Shown here piece after piece: positions 39,694 to 47,311 of a stretch of DNA of 64,000 nucleotides. The position numbers and the translations under genes were made by a program. Under the pieces are notes generated by a model. That model did no database searches. It was not told the origin of the DNA and saw nothing but the letters and a program-made list of their open reading frames with translations. Each line of letters opens with the position of its first letter. The first letter of the stretch is position 1. Source of the stretch: Actinomycetospora soli. Its GTDB lineage: Bacteria; Actinomycetota; Actinomycetes; Mycobacteriales; Pseudonocardiaceae. The stretch is taken from positions 186,001-250,000 of the forward strand of contig NZ_JAJNDA010000003.1 of assembly GCF_021026295.1 (NCBI RefSeq), written 5' to 3'.

Positions 39694-40971
39694 ATGACCG
39701 ATCTCCTGCGGCTCGCGACGGCGGGCTCGGTCGACGACGGCAAGTCCACGCTCGTCGGTCGGCTGCTCTACGACACCAAGTCGGTCCTGGCCGACCAGCT
39801 CGAGGCCGTCGAGCGCGCGTCGAAGAGCGCCGACGGCGAGCCCGACCTGTCGCTGCTGGTCGACGGCCTGCGCTCGGAGCGGGAGCAGGGCATCACGATC
39901 GACGTGGCGTACCGCTACTTCGCGACGCCGAGGCGGTCCTTCGTCCTCGCCGACACCCCCGGCCACGTGCAGTACACCCGCAACACCGTCACCGGGGCGT
40001 CCACCGCGGCGCTCGCGGTGCTGCTGGTCGACGCGCGGCACGGCGTCGTCGAGCAGACCCGTCGTCACGCCGCGGTCATGGCCCTGCTGCGGGTGCCGCG
40101 GCTCGTGCTCGCCGTCAACAAGATCGACCTCGTGGACTACGACGAGTCGACCTACCTGACGATCGCCAAGGAGTTCCGCGACCACACCGCGGCCCTCGGG
40201 TACGCCGAGGACGCCGTCGTGACGATCCCGGTGTCGGCGAAGAAGGGCGACAACGTGGTGCTGGAGTCCGAGCGGACTCCCTGGTACGACGGCCCGACGC
40301 TGCTCGACCACCTCGAGACCGTGCCGGTCGACGGCCCGGACGACGCGGCGCCGTTCCGCTTCCCGGTGCAGACCGTGATCCGGCCGCGCTCGGCCGAGCA
40401 CCCCGACTACCGCGGCTACGCGGGCCTGGTCGCGGCCGGCTCGGTGTCGGTGGGCGACGAGGTCGTCGTGCTCCCCGACGGGCAGCGCACCACGGTCGAG
40501 GGCATCGACCGGTACACCGCGTCGCTCTCCTCGGCGTCCGCGGGCGACAGCGTGGTGCTGCGGCTGGCGCACGACCTCGGCATCGCCCGCGGCGCCGTGC
40601 TCGTGGCGGCCGCGTCGGCACCGGAGCCGGTCACCGAGTTCACCGCGACCCTCGCGTGGCTGCACGACAAGCCGCTCACGCCCGGGCGCCGGCTGCTGGT
40701 CAAGCACGGGACGCACACCGTGCAGGCCATGATCACGGCCGTCGAGGACCGGCTGGACATCCAGACCCTCGCCCTCGACGCCGACCCGGGCACGCTCGAG
40801 ATCAACGACATCGGCCACGTCGCGATCACCGTGGCCGAGCCGCTGCCGCTCGACGACTACGACCGCGTCGCCGCCACCGGGTCGTTTCTGGTCATCGACC
40901 CGCAGGCGGGCGACACGCTCGCCGCGGGTCTGGTCGGGCGGCCGCTGGTGACGACGCCGGTGGACGCCTGA
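39694..40971 (+). CDS. cysN: Sulfate adenylyltransferase subunit 1 (GTPase)
   Basis: The 425-residue GTPase drives APS synthesis. G1 is G-S-V-D-D-G-K-S-T near 10-18, G3 is D-T-P-G-H near 88 and G4 is N-K-I-D near 143, followed by two beta-barrel domains. The protein stops before any CysC-like kinase, so APS is not routed to PAPS here, which fits the APS-type CysH. The operon appears to end at the hairpins that follow. Confidence 0.95.
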   Translation: MTDLLRLATAGSVDDGKSTLVGRLLYDTKSVLADQLEAVERASKSADGEPDLSLLVDGLRSEREQGITIDVAYRYFATPRRSFVLADTPGHVQYTRNTVTGASTAALAVLLVDARHGVVEQTRRHAAVMALLRVPRLVLAVNKIDLVDYDESTYLTIAKEFRDHTAALGYAEDAVVTIPVSAKKGDNVVLESERTPWYDGPTLLDHLETVPVDGPDDAAPFRFPVQTVIRPRSAEHPDYRGYAGLVAAGSVSVGDEVVVLPDGQRTTVEGIDRYTASLSSASAGDSVVLRLAHDLGIARGAVLVAAASAPEPVTEFTATLAWLHDKPLTPGRRLLVKHGTHTVQAMITAVEDRLDIQTLALDADPGTLEINDIGHVAITVAEPLPLDDYDRVAATGSFLVIDPQAGDTLAAGLVGRPLVTTPVDA

Positions 40972-40981
40972 CCCTGCTGTT

Positions 40982-41032
40982 GAGCGAAGGGCCCCTTCGG
41001 TCGAGTAGGTCGACCGGAGGGGCCCTTCGCTC
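40982..41032. repeat. 51-bp hairpin element C, copy 1
   Basis: GAGCGAAGGGCCCCTTCGGT and the rest of the arm pair with GACCGGAGGGGCCCTTCGCTC around a short loop. It starts 11 bp after cysN. An inverted copy lies at 41145-41195. It can serve as terminator for cysN. Confidence 0.85.
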
Positions 41033-41144
41033 GTGTCGGGCCCGGGCCGGGTGGTCCGCGAGTGGCACACCACGCAGGTCCGGGCGGCCCGCGACCTGCC
41101 CCAGTGACCACTCGCGAAGACCGGGCCGGCCCGCCGTCGGGCAC

Positions 41145-41195
41145 GAGCGAAGGGCCCCCTCGGTCGATCTACTCGACCGAAGGAGCCCTTCGCTC
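41145..41195. repeat. 51-bp hairpin element C, copy 2 (inverted)
   Basis: In reverse it reads GAGCGAAGGGCTCCTTCGGT and onward, nearly identical to copy 1, including part of the GTG-C/T-CGGGC flank. It starts 15 bp past the convergent carbonic anhydrase stop. Between the copies (41033-41144) a further inverted repeat (GGTCCGCGAGTGG / CCACTCGCGAAGACC) is present and no gene. Confidence 0.85.
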
Positions 41196-41210
41196 AGAAC
41201 GACACCGGGA

Positions 41211-41699
41211 TCAGTTGACCTCGTTCAGCTTCCCGGTCGCCACGTCGATGACGAAGCCACGCACCGAGTTCTTGTTCTTGATGAACGGGCTGTCGGTGAT
41301 CCGCTTGATGGAGTCGCGGACGTCCTGCTCGGCGTCGGGGAACGCGTTCGCGGTCCACGAGGGGCGCTCGCCGGACTCCTTCTCGAGGATGTCGGCGAAC
41401 TGCTCGTCGGTGAACGTGACCATGCCGCAGTCGGTGTGGTGGATGAGGATGATCTCCTCGGTCCCCAGCAGGTGCTGCGAGATCGCGAGCGAGCGGATGG
41501 TGTCGTCGGCGACGATCCCGCCCGCGTTGCGGATGACGTGCGAGTCGCCCTCCCTCAGGCCGAGCGCGCCGTAGGGGTTCACGCGGGCGTCCATGCAGGC
41601 GACGACGGCGGTCTTGCGGGCAGGCGGCAGGGGCAGCTCGCCGGGGAAGTTCGCGACGTAGGTCTCGTTGTTCTTCAGGTAGTCGTCGGTGACCGACAC
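41211..41699 (-). CDS. Beta-carbonic anhydrase
   Basis: The 162-residue enzyme is of the mycobacterial CanA (Rv1284) type. The zinc ligands are the Cys of A-C-M-D-A-R near 34-39 and the His and Cys of H-H-T-D-C-G near 87-92. The D-x-R dyad is intact, and the end V-A-T-G-K-L-N-E-V is characteristic. GTG at 41699 has GAGAGGAA upstream. It lies convergent to the cysDN genes, an association also known from Mycobacterium. Confidence 0.92.
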   Translation of the reverse strand: MSVTDDYLKNNETYVANFPGELPLPPARKTAVVACMDARVNPYGALGLREGDSHVIRNAGGIVADDTIRSLAISQHLLGTEEIILIHHTDCGMVTFTDEQFADILEKESGERPSWTANAFPDAEQDVRDSIKRITDSPFIKNKNSVRGFVIDVATGKLNEVN

Positions 41700-41778
41700 G
41701 ACGGGGTTCCTCTCAGGGGTTCGACCAGGACACGACGGCACGGACCGGCCGCGGAGACACGCGGGGACGGATGCGGGC

Positions 41779-41883
41779 TCACGCGGCCCGGCGACACCAC
41801 TGGTCGAACTCCTGCACGCGGCGGCTCGGCCAGAAGGCCATGAGCCCGAAGACCCGGAGGTCACCTGCGCGCATGCGCATCAT
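41779..41883 (-). CDS. Possible small ORF (34 aa)
   Basis: ATG 41883 to a stop at 41779 would encode M-M-R-M-R-A-G-D-L-R-V-F-G-L-M and then F-W-P-S-R-R-V-Q-E-F-D-Q-W-C-R-R-A-A. The Trp/Arg-rich end looks protein-like, but the RBS is weak. It fills part of the 230-bp gap between the carbonic anhydrase and the next leader peptide. Confidence 0.25.
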   Translation of the reverse strand: MMRMRAGDLRVFGLMAFWPSRRVQEFDQWCRRAA

Positions 41884-41929
41884 TCGACCGCACCTGCGGT
41901 GAGGGATGCAAGGAACTACGGTGTCCGCG

Positions 41930-42001
41930 ATGACCGGCTGGCTGCTCGTCGTACGCGAGCACATCGACCTGCTGCTGGTCGCCTCCGCGCTGTGTCGGTA
42001 G
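41930..42001 (+). CDS. Cysteine-type leader peptide of the MFS/monooxygenase operon
   Basis: ATG 41930 to TAG 42001 encodes 23 residues ending E-H-I-D-L-L-L-V-A-S-A-L-C-R. This is the same H-[VI]-D-L ... S-A-L-C-R motif as the leader before sir. TACGGT at 41917-41922 fits a leaderless transcript starting at this ATG. The Cys codon TGT is the second-last codon. An inverted repeat (GTCGGT at 41994-41999 with ACCGAC at 42020-42025, plus inner GGG/CCC) covers this codon and the stop, like an attenuator. The transporter starts 37 bp later. Confidence 0.75.
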   Translation: MTGWLLVVREHIDLLLVASALCR

Positions 42002-42038
42002 GGACCCGTCCGCTCCCCCACCGACCTCGGAGACCCGT

Positions 42039-43346
42039 GTGACCAGCACCGTCCAGCCGGCCCCCACCACCCCGCGCCGCGTCGCCCTCGCGAGCGCCGT
42101 CGGCACGACCATCGAGTGGTACGACTTCTACCTCTACGCCACCGCGACCGCGCTGGTCTTCAACACGCTGTTCTTCCCCTCCGTCAGCCCCACGGCGGGC
42201 ACGCTCGCCGCCTTCGCGACCTACGCCGCGGGGTTCGGCGCCCGGCCGATCGGCGCGATCGTCGCCGGACACCTCGGCGACCGGGTGGGGCGCAAGAGCG
42301 TGCTGGTCGGGTCGCTGATCGCGATGGGCGTGGCGACGACCCTGATCGGCGTCCTGCCCGGCTACGCGAGCATCGGCGCCCTGGCCCCGACCCTGCTCGT
42401 CGTGCTGCGGCTCGTCCAGGGGTTCGCGGTGGGCGCGGAGTGGGGCGGCGCCGCGGTGCTGTCCGCTGAGCACGCACCGCCGCACCGCCGCGGCTGGTAC
42501 GGCAGCTTCACCCAGATCGGCTCCCCCGCCGGGATGCTGCTCGCGACCGGGTCGCTCTTCCTGGTGCGGGCGACGACCTCCGAGGAGGCCTTCCTGTCCT
42601 GGGGCTGGCGGATCCCGTTCCTCGCGAGTGCCGTGCTCGTCGTCGTCGGCCTGGTCATCCGGCTGCGGCTGGAGGACGCACCCGAGTTCACGACGCTGCG
42701 CTCCGAGCGCCAGGTCGCGAAGCTGCCGATCGTCGAGGTCCTGCGCACCGCGCCCCGGGCGGTGCTCCTGACGACGGGTCTGCGCCTCTCCCAGATCGGG
42801 CTCTACGTCCTGATCACGACCTACGGTCTGACCTACATCACCCAGACCCTCGGCCGCGGCTCGACCGCGGGCCTCACCGCCGTCGTCGTCGTCTCGGCGA
42901 TCGGGCTCGTGACGACGCCGCTCTGGGCCGTGCTCTCCGACCGGATCGGTCGTCGGCGGCCCTACCTGCTCGGCGCGATCGGCGGGACGGCCGGGCTGGC
43001 GCTGTTCTTCCTGGCCGTCGACACCGGGTCGACCGTGCTGATCGTGCTGGCCGCGGTGCTGGCGATCAACGTCGTGCACGACTCCATGTACGGCCCGCAG
43101 GCGGCGTGGTTCGCCGAGATGTTCGACGTCCGGGTGCGCTACAGCGGCGCCTCGCTCGGCTACCAGATCGGGTCGGTGCTCTCCGGCGGGTTCGCCCCGC
43201 TCGTGGCCGCCTCCCTGCTCATCGCGGGCGACGGCCGGCCGTGGTGGATCGTGCTCGCCTACGCCGGGCTCGCCGTCCTGACGACCGCCGCGGCCCTGCT
43301 TGCCCCCGACCCCACCCGTCGTCGGGACGAGGTCCCCGCCGCGTGA
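42039..43346 (+). CDS. MFS transporter, metabolite:H+ symporter (MHS) family
   Basis: The 435-residue protein has 12 membrane helices. It carries the MHS-family signatures T-T-I-E-W-Y-D-F-Y near 23 in helix 1 and G-x-L-G-D-R-x-G-R-K near 78. R-L-V-Q-G-F-A-V-G-A-E-W-G-G lies near 124. Such symporters import organic acids or betaines. A Cys leader peptide upstream and a DszC/SfnB-like monooxygenase downstream suggest uptake of an organosulfur acid such as a sulfonate (inference). GTG at 42039 has GGAG 6 nt upstream. The stop TGA lies inside a 50-bp palindromic element. Confidence 0.85.
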   Translation: MTSTVQPAPTTPRRVALASAVGTTIEWYDFYLYATATALVFNTLFFPSVSPTAGTLAAFATYAAGFGARPIGAIVAGHLGDRVGRKSVLVGSLIAMGVATTLIGVLPGYASIGALAPTLLVVLRLVQGFAVGAEWGGAAVLSAEHAPPHRRGWYGSFTQIGSPAGMLLATGSLFLVRATTSEEAFLSWGWRIPFLASAVLVVVGLVIRLRLEDAPEFTTLRSERQVAKLPIVEVLRTAPRAVLLTTGLRLSQIGLYVLITTYGLTYITQTLGRGSTAGLTAVVVVSAIGLVTTPLWAVLSDRIGRRRPYLLGAIGGTAGLALFFLAVDTGSTVLIVLAAVLAINVVHDSMYGPQAAWFAEMFDVRVRYSGASLGYQIGSVLSGGFAPLVAASLLIAGDGRPWWIVLAYAGLAVLTTAAALLAPDPTRRRDEVPAA

Positions 43347-43390
43347 GGGGAACCCTCGGACCACAAGAGCGCTCTTGTCCTCCCCTCGCG
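43341..43390. repeat. 50-bp palindromic element A, copy 2
   Basis: It starts GCGTGAGGGGAACCCTCGGA and ends TCCTCCCCTCGCG around the inner palindrome AAGAGCGCTCTT. It supplies the stop codon of the MFS gene and lies just upstream of the RBS of the next gene. Confidence 0.88.
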
Positions 43391-43404
43391 AACGGAGCAA
43401 CGCC

Positions 43405-44619
43405 GTGACAGCCGAACGCGAGGGGAAGAATCGAGCGCTCTTGTGGCACGAGGGTTCCCCTCGCGCGGGGACGCGGGAGCTGCTGAGCTGGATCGCCGCG
43501 GGCGCCGCCGAGCGGGAGCTGCGCGACGAGAGCCCGTTCGCGCAGGTGCGGGCGGTCGCGGACGCGGGGCTCGGTGCCCTGGCGCTGCCCGTCGACCAGG
43601 GCGGGCACGGCGCGTCGATCCGCGAGCTGCTCGCGTTCGTCATCGACCTCGCCGAGGCGGATCCGATCGTCGCGCACGTGCTGCGCACGCACTACAGCCA
43701 GACCCTCGGCTTCGTCCGCGGCGGACACACGCGCTGGCTGGACGAGGTGCGGGCGGGCAAGGTGTTCGGCAACGCCATCTCCGAGACGGGCACGGTCGCC
43801 GCCGGCAACCACGACTTCACGACGACGCTCACGGAGACCGCCGACGGCCGGTGGCTCGACGGCGTGAAGTACTACAGCACCGGCACCCTGTACTCCGACT
43901 GGATCTCGGTGGCGGCCCGGGTCGAGGGCGACCGGGTCGCGACGGTGCTGGTCCCGACCGACCGCCCGGGCGTCGAGGTCGTCGACGACTGGGACGGCAT
44001 GGGCCAGTCGCGGACCGGGACGGGGACCACGCGGTTCACCGACGTCGCCGTGGCCGACGACGAGTTCCTGTCCGTACGGTCGCGCCACGAGCCGCGGCCG
44101 GCGGCCGACGTGCCGTTCCTCCAGCTCTACCTGCAGGCGCTCATGGCCGGGATCCTGCGCTCGGTCGCGACCGACGCGGCGGCCCTCGTGCGCTCGCGGA
44201 CCCGCACCTTCGACCACGCGCCCGCGCCGCGGCCCGTCGACGACCCGATCCTGCAGGAGACCGTCGGTCGGCTGGTGTCGACGGCCTGGGTCGCGGAGTC
44301 CGCGGTGCTCGCCGCGGCCGACACGGTCCAGGCCGCCGAGGACGCGGTGCGTGCCGGCGAACCGACCGAGGAGGTCGGCCGGGCGGCGTCCGTGGCGGCC
44401 AGTGCGGTCAAGGTGCACCTGGACCGGGTGGCGGCCGACGCGGCGACGTCGCTGTTCGACGTCGGCGGCGCGTCGGCCTCCAGCCGGGGGAAGAACCTGG
44501 ACCGGCACTGGCGCAACATCCGCACGCTGAGCCTGCACAACCCGGCGTCGTACCGGGCCACCGCCCTCGGCCGCCTCGCGATCAGCGGCGAGGACCTCCC
44601 CCGCAACGGCTACTTCTGA
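43405..44619 (+). CDS. DszC/SfnB-like flavin monooxygenase (acyl-CoA dehydrogenase fold)
   Basis: The 404-residue protein has the acyl-CoA dehydrogenase fold in the version used by reduced-flavin monooxygenases. K-Y-Y-S-T-G-T-L-Y-S-D-W lies near 154, and the C-terminal H-W-R-N-I-R-T-L-S-L-H-N-P near 370 is shared with DszC and SfnB. Those enzymes oxygenate sulfur compounds such as dibenzothiophene or dimethyl sulfone with FMNH2 from a partner reductase. GTG at 43405 has GGAG 7 nt upstream. Residues 4-22 are encoded by an inverted copy of the 50-bp element, so the conserved domain really starts after A-G-T-R-E-L. Confidence 0.82.
   Translation: MTAEREGKNRALLWHEGSPRAGTRELLSWIAAGAAERELRDESPFAQVRAVADAGLGALALPVDQGGHGASIRELLAFVIDLAEADPIVAHVLRTHYSQTLGFVRGGHTRWLDEVRAGKVFGNAISETGTVAAGNHDFTTTLTETADGRWLDGVKYYSTGTLYSDWISVAARVEGDRVATVLVPTDRPGVEVVDDWDGMGQSRTGTGTTRFTDVAVADDEFLSVRSRHEPRPAADVPFLQLYLQALMAGILRSVATDAAALVRSRTRTFDHAPAPRPVDDPILQETVGRLVSTAWVAESAVLAAADTVQAAEDAVRAGEPTEEVGRAASVAASAVKVHLDRVAADAATSLFDVGGASASSRGKNLDRHWRNIRTLSLHNPASYRATALGRLAISGEDLPRNGYF
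43417..43466. repeat. 50-bp palindromic element A, copy 3 (inverted, translated)
   Basis: The reverse strand reads GCGCGAGGGGAACCCTCGTG and onward to TTCCCCTCGCG, matching copy 2 except for a few bases. It lies inside the first 22 codons of the monooxygenase gene and is read through in frame. Confidence 0.88.
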
Positions 44620-45815
44620 TCGACCACCCGCAGCGTCTGCGCGGGCACGGCCTCGTCCGACCCGACGTACGCCCGGATGTCGTCCAGCCCGTCCCACACG
44701 TTCACGTTCATCACCGCGAGGAGCCGGCCGGACCCGTCGAGCCAGGACGCGACGAACTCCCGGCCGGCGACGTCGCCGCTGGTCTCCACCCGGTCGTAGC
44801 GACCCTGCGGGGCGTGCCCGACGTACTCCATGCCCAGGTCGAACTGGTCGGAGAAGAAGTACGGCGCGTCGGTGTAGGTGGCGTCGCCGCCGAGCAGTGC
44901 GGCCACCGCGGTCGCCGGGTGGGTGGACGCGGCGTTCCAGTGCTCGACGCGCAGGCGCCCGTAGATCGGGTGGTCGTGGGCGGCGATGTCGCCGACCGCG
45001 TAGACGTCGGGGTCGCTCGAGCGCAGCGACGCGTCGACCAGCACGCCGTTCTCGACGTCGAGGCCTGCCGCCTCCACGAGCGCGAGCTCCGGCGCCGCGC
45101 CCACCCCGATCACCACGGCGTCGGCCGCGACCGTCGAGCCGTCCCCGAGCCGGACCCCGGAGGCGCGCCCGTGCTCGACGACGATCTCGTCCACCTGCGT
45201 GTTCGGGCGCAGCTCCACGCCGTTCTCGGTGTGCAGGTCGGCGAACACCTGCGCCATCTCGGACCCGAGGACCTTGAGCAGCGGCAGCTCCTCGTGCTCC
45301 AGCACCGTCACCGTGGTGCCGGCGCCGCGCGCGGTCGCCGCGACCTCCAGCCCGATCCAGCCGCCGCCGATGACGACGAGGCGGCGACCCTCCCCGAACT
45401 CCTCCCGGATGGCCTCGGAGTCCTCGCGGGTGCGCAGCGTGTGGACGCCGGGCGCGTCGGCGCCGGGCAGGTCGAGCGTGCGGGCGGTCGAGCCCGTGGC
45501 GAGGACGAGCTTGTCGTAGTCGAGCGTGGTGCCGTCGGCGAGCGTCACCTGGTGCGCCTTCGGGTCGAGCACGTCGGCCCTGGCCCCGAGACGCAGGTCG
45601 ATGCGCTGCTCGTCGTACCACTCCTGCGGGTGCAGGACGACGTCGTCGTCGAAGGCGACCGATCCGGCGAGGTAGTCCTTGGACAGCGGCGGGCGGTCGT
45701 AGGGCAGCTGCGTCTCGGCCCCGACGAGCGTCACGTCACCGTCGAACCCCTGGTCGCGGAGGGTCTGCGCCGTGGTGGTCCCGGCGAGCCCGGCTCCGAT
45801 GATCACGATGTGCAT
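44610..45815 (-). CDS. FAD/NAD(P)-dependent ferredoxin/rubredoxin reductase-like oxidoreductase
   Basis: The 401-residue flavoprotein has FAD motif I-I-G-A-G-L-A-G at 5-12 and the P-Y-D-R-P-P-L-S-K-D motif at 39-48 typical of ferredoxin reductases of oxygenase systems. The NAD motif V-I-G-G-G-W-I-G-L-E is near 150 and A-V-G-D-I-A-A near 270. A C-terminal Reductase_C domain follows. It probably passes electrons from NAD(P)H to a ferredoxin or oxygenase. Its 3' end overlaps the convergent monooxygenase gene by 10 bp. Confidence 0.87.
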   Translation of the reverse strand: MHIVIIGAGLAGTTTAQTLRDQGFDGDVTLVGAETQLPYDRPPLSKDYLAGSVAFDDDVVLHPQEWYDEQRIDLRLGARADVLDPKAHQVTLADGTTLDYDKLVLATGSTARTLDLPGADAPGVHTLRTREDSEAIREEFGEGRRLVVIGGGWIGLEVAATARGAGTTVTVLEHEELPLLKVLGSEMAQVFADLHTENGVELRPNTQVDEIVVEHGRASGVRLGDGSTVAADAVVIGVGAAPELALVEAAGLDVENGVLVDASLRSSDPDVYAVGDIAAHDHPIYGRLRVEHWNAASTHPATAVAALLGGDATYTDAPYFFSDQFDLGMEYVGHAPQGRYDRVETSGDVAGREFVASWLDGSGRLLAVMNVNVWDGLDDIRAYVGSDEAVPAQTLRVVDQK

Positions 45816-45841
45816 GCCCGGGGGGTGCCTGCGGCTCGCGC

Positions 45842-45873
45842 GGACTAATCCGCGTCAGGACACGGATTAGTCC
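45842..45873. promoter_or_regulatory. 11-bp inverted repeat between divergent genes
   Basis: GGACTAATCCG (45842-45852) and its perfect inverse CGGATTAGTCC (45863-45873) lie in the 83-bp gap between the reductase and LLM genes, on the helix face expected of an operator. It is relatively A+T-rich for this genome. Confidence 0.6.
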
Positions 45874-45898
45874 TCCCGGGGCGGAGCCACCCCCGCAT

Positions 45899-46999
45899 GT
45901 GGAGTTCATCGGTCAGCTCAGCACCCGGCACGGTTCGGAGATCCACCCGCCGTCGGGCCCTCTTCTCGACGTCGGGTTCGTGCGGCGCTTCGCGGCCGCG
46001 CACGAGGAGGCGGGCTTCGACCGGGTGCTCATCGGGCACAGCGCCTCGTCGCCGGACGGGATGCAGGTCGCGGCCGCGCTCGCCGCGTCGACCGAGCGAC
46101 TGGGCTTCCTGATCGCGCACCGCCCCGGCTTCGTCGCCCCGACGCTCGCGGCCCGCTCCTTCGCGACGCTCGACGCGTTCGCCGGGCCCGGACGGGTCGC
46201 GGTGCACACCATCTCGGGGGGCAGCGACGCCGACCAGGCGCGCGACGGCGACCACCTCGACAAGGAGGGCCGCTACCGGCGCACCGACGAGTACCTCGAG
46301 GTGCTGCGCCGGACGTGGGAGGCGGGCGAGCCGTTCGACCACCACGGCGAGTTCTACGACGTCGACGACGCGCAGACCGACGTGCGCCCGGAGCAGCCGA
46401 TCCCGGTCTTCTTCGGCGGCTCGTCGGAGTCGGCCTACCGCGTCGGCGGGAAACACGCCGACGTCTTCGCGCTGTGGGGCGAGCCGCTCGCCGAGACCGC
46501 CGAGCAGATCGCGTCGGTCCACGCCGCGGCCCGGGCGGCAGGGCGGAGCGACCTGCCGGGCATCTCCGTGTCGTTCCGGCCGATCCTCGGCGCCACCGAG
46601 GAGCAGGCGTGGGACCGGGCACACGACGTCCTCGACCGGATCGTCGCCGCGGGCGGGGGCGGCGGGTCGTTCACGGGCCGGTCCGCGCACCGGCAGGGCC
46701 ACGAGACGACGCGCACCAACGTCGGGTCGCAGCGGCTGATGGCCGCCGCCGAGCGCGGCGAGCTCCACGACCGGTGCCTCTGGACGCCGACCGCCGCGGC
46801 GAGCGGTGCGGCCGGGAACTCCACGGCCCTCGTCGGGACGCCGGAGACCGTGGCCGCCGCCCTGCTCGACTACGTCGACCTCGGGGTGACGACCTTCCTG
46901 CTGCGCGGCTACGACCCGTTCGACGACGTCGCCGCCTACGGGCGGGACCTGCTGCCGCTCGTGCGTTCGGAAGTGGCGTCCCGCGGCTCGGCCGCGTGA
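45899..46999 (+). CDS. SsuD/SfnG-type LLM sulfonate/sulfone monooxygenase
   Basis: The 366-residue protein belongs to the FMNH2-dependent alkanesulfonate monooxygenase branch. R-P-G-F-V-A-P-T-L-A-A-R near 75, H-T-I-S-G-G near 103, G-R-Y-R-R-T-D-E-Y near 122 and V-F-F-G-G-S-S near 168 are shared with SsuD. It would release sulfite from a sulfonate or sulfone. It starts at GTG 45899 and is divergent from the flavoprotein reductase, a plausible electron partner. An 11-bp inverted repeat lies upstream. Confidence 0.85.
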   Translation: MEFIGQLSTRHGSEIHPPSGPLLDVGFVRRFAAAHEEAGFDRVLIGHSASSPDGMQVAAALAASTERLGFLIAHRPGFVAPTLAARSFATLDAFAGPGRVAVHTISGGSDADQARDGDHLDKEGRYRRTDEYLEVLRRTWEAGEPFDHHGEFYDVDDAQTDVRPEQPIPVFFGGSSESAYRVGGKHADVFALWGEPLAETAEQIASVHAAARAAGRSDLPGISVSFRPILGATEEQAWDRAHDVLDRIVAAGGGGGSFTGRSAHRQGHETTRTNVGSQRLMAAAERGELHDRCLWTPTAAASGAAGNSTALVGTPETVAAALLDYVDLGVTTFLLRGYDPFDDVAAYGRDLLPLVRSEVASRGSAA

Positions 47000-47005
47000 G
47001 ACCGC

Positions 47006-47034
47006 TTGTGTGATCGCTGCCACAGGCGTAGGGC
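47006..47034 (+). promoter_or_regulatory. Promoter of Lsr2-like gene
   Basis: TTGTGT (47006-47011) and TAGGGC (47029-47034) are separated by 17 bp and lie about 26 bp before the ATG at 47060. Confidence 0.45.
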
Positions 47035-47059
47035 TGGGCGACGACCCCAGGAGGTGTCC

Positions 47060-47254
47060 ATGACCGAACCGAACCGCTCCACCACCCCCCTGCCCCGACA
47101 CGACGCCGACGAGCCGACGCGAGCGAGCACCGTGTCCGGGTGGGTGGAGTCCGCCCGCATGTGGGCCCGCGAGCGGGGCCTGCCCGTCCCGCCATCGGGC
47201 CCCCTGCCCCGCGGGATCGTCGACCAGTACCGCCGCCGGCAGAGCCGCGAGTAG
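47060..47254 (+). CDS. Lsr2 C-terminal-domain-like DNA-binding protein
   Basis: The 64-residue protein has a disordered start, then S-A-R-M-W-A-R-E-R-G-L-P-V-P-P-S-G-P-L-P and R-G-I-V-D-Q-Y-R-R-R. This follows the pattern of the AT-binding C-terminal domain of the xenogeneic silencer Lsr2 (W-A-x-x-x-G-x-x-V-x-x-x-G-R-x-P-x-x-V-x-x-x-Y). It lacks the N-terminal oligomerisation domain, so it could compete with Lsr2 (inference). ATG at 47060 has AGGAGG 5 nt upstream. Confidence 0.7.
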   Translation: MTEPNRSTTPLPRHDADEPTRASTVSGWVESARMWARERGLPVPPSGPLPRGIVDQYRRRQSRE

Positions 47255-47311
47255 GGAAGGTTCGACGGTCCCGGTTCGTTGTGCACGACGAAGTCGAGAG
47301 AAGGGACCTTC

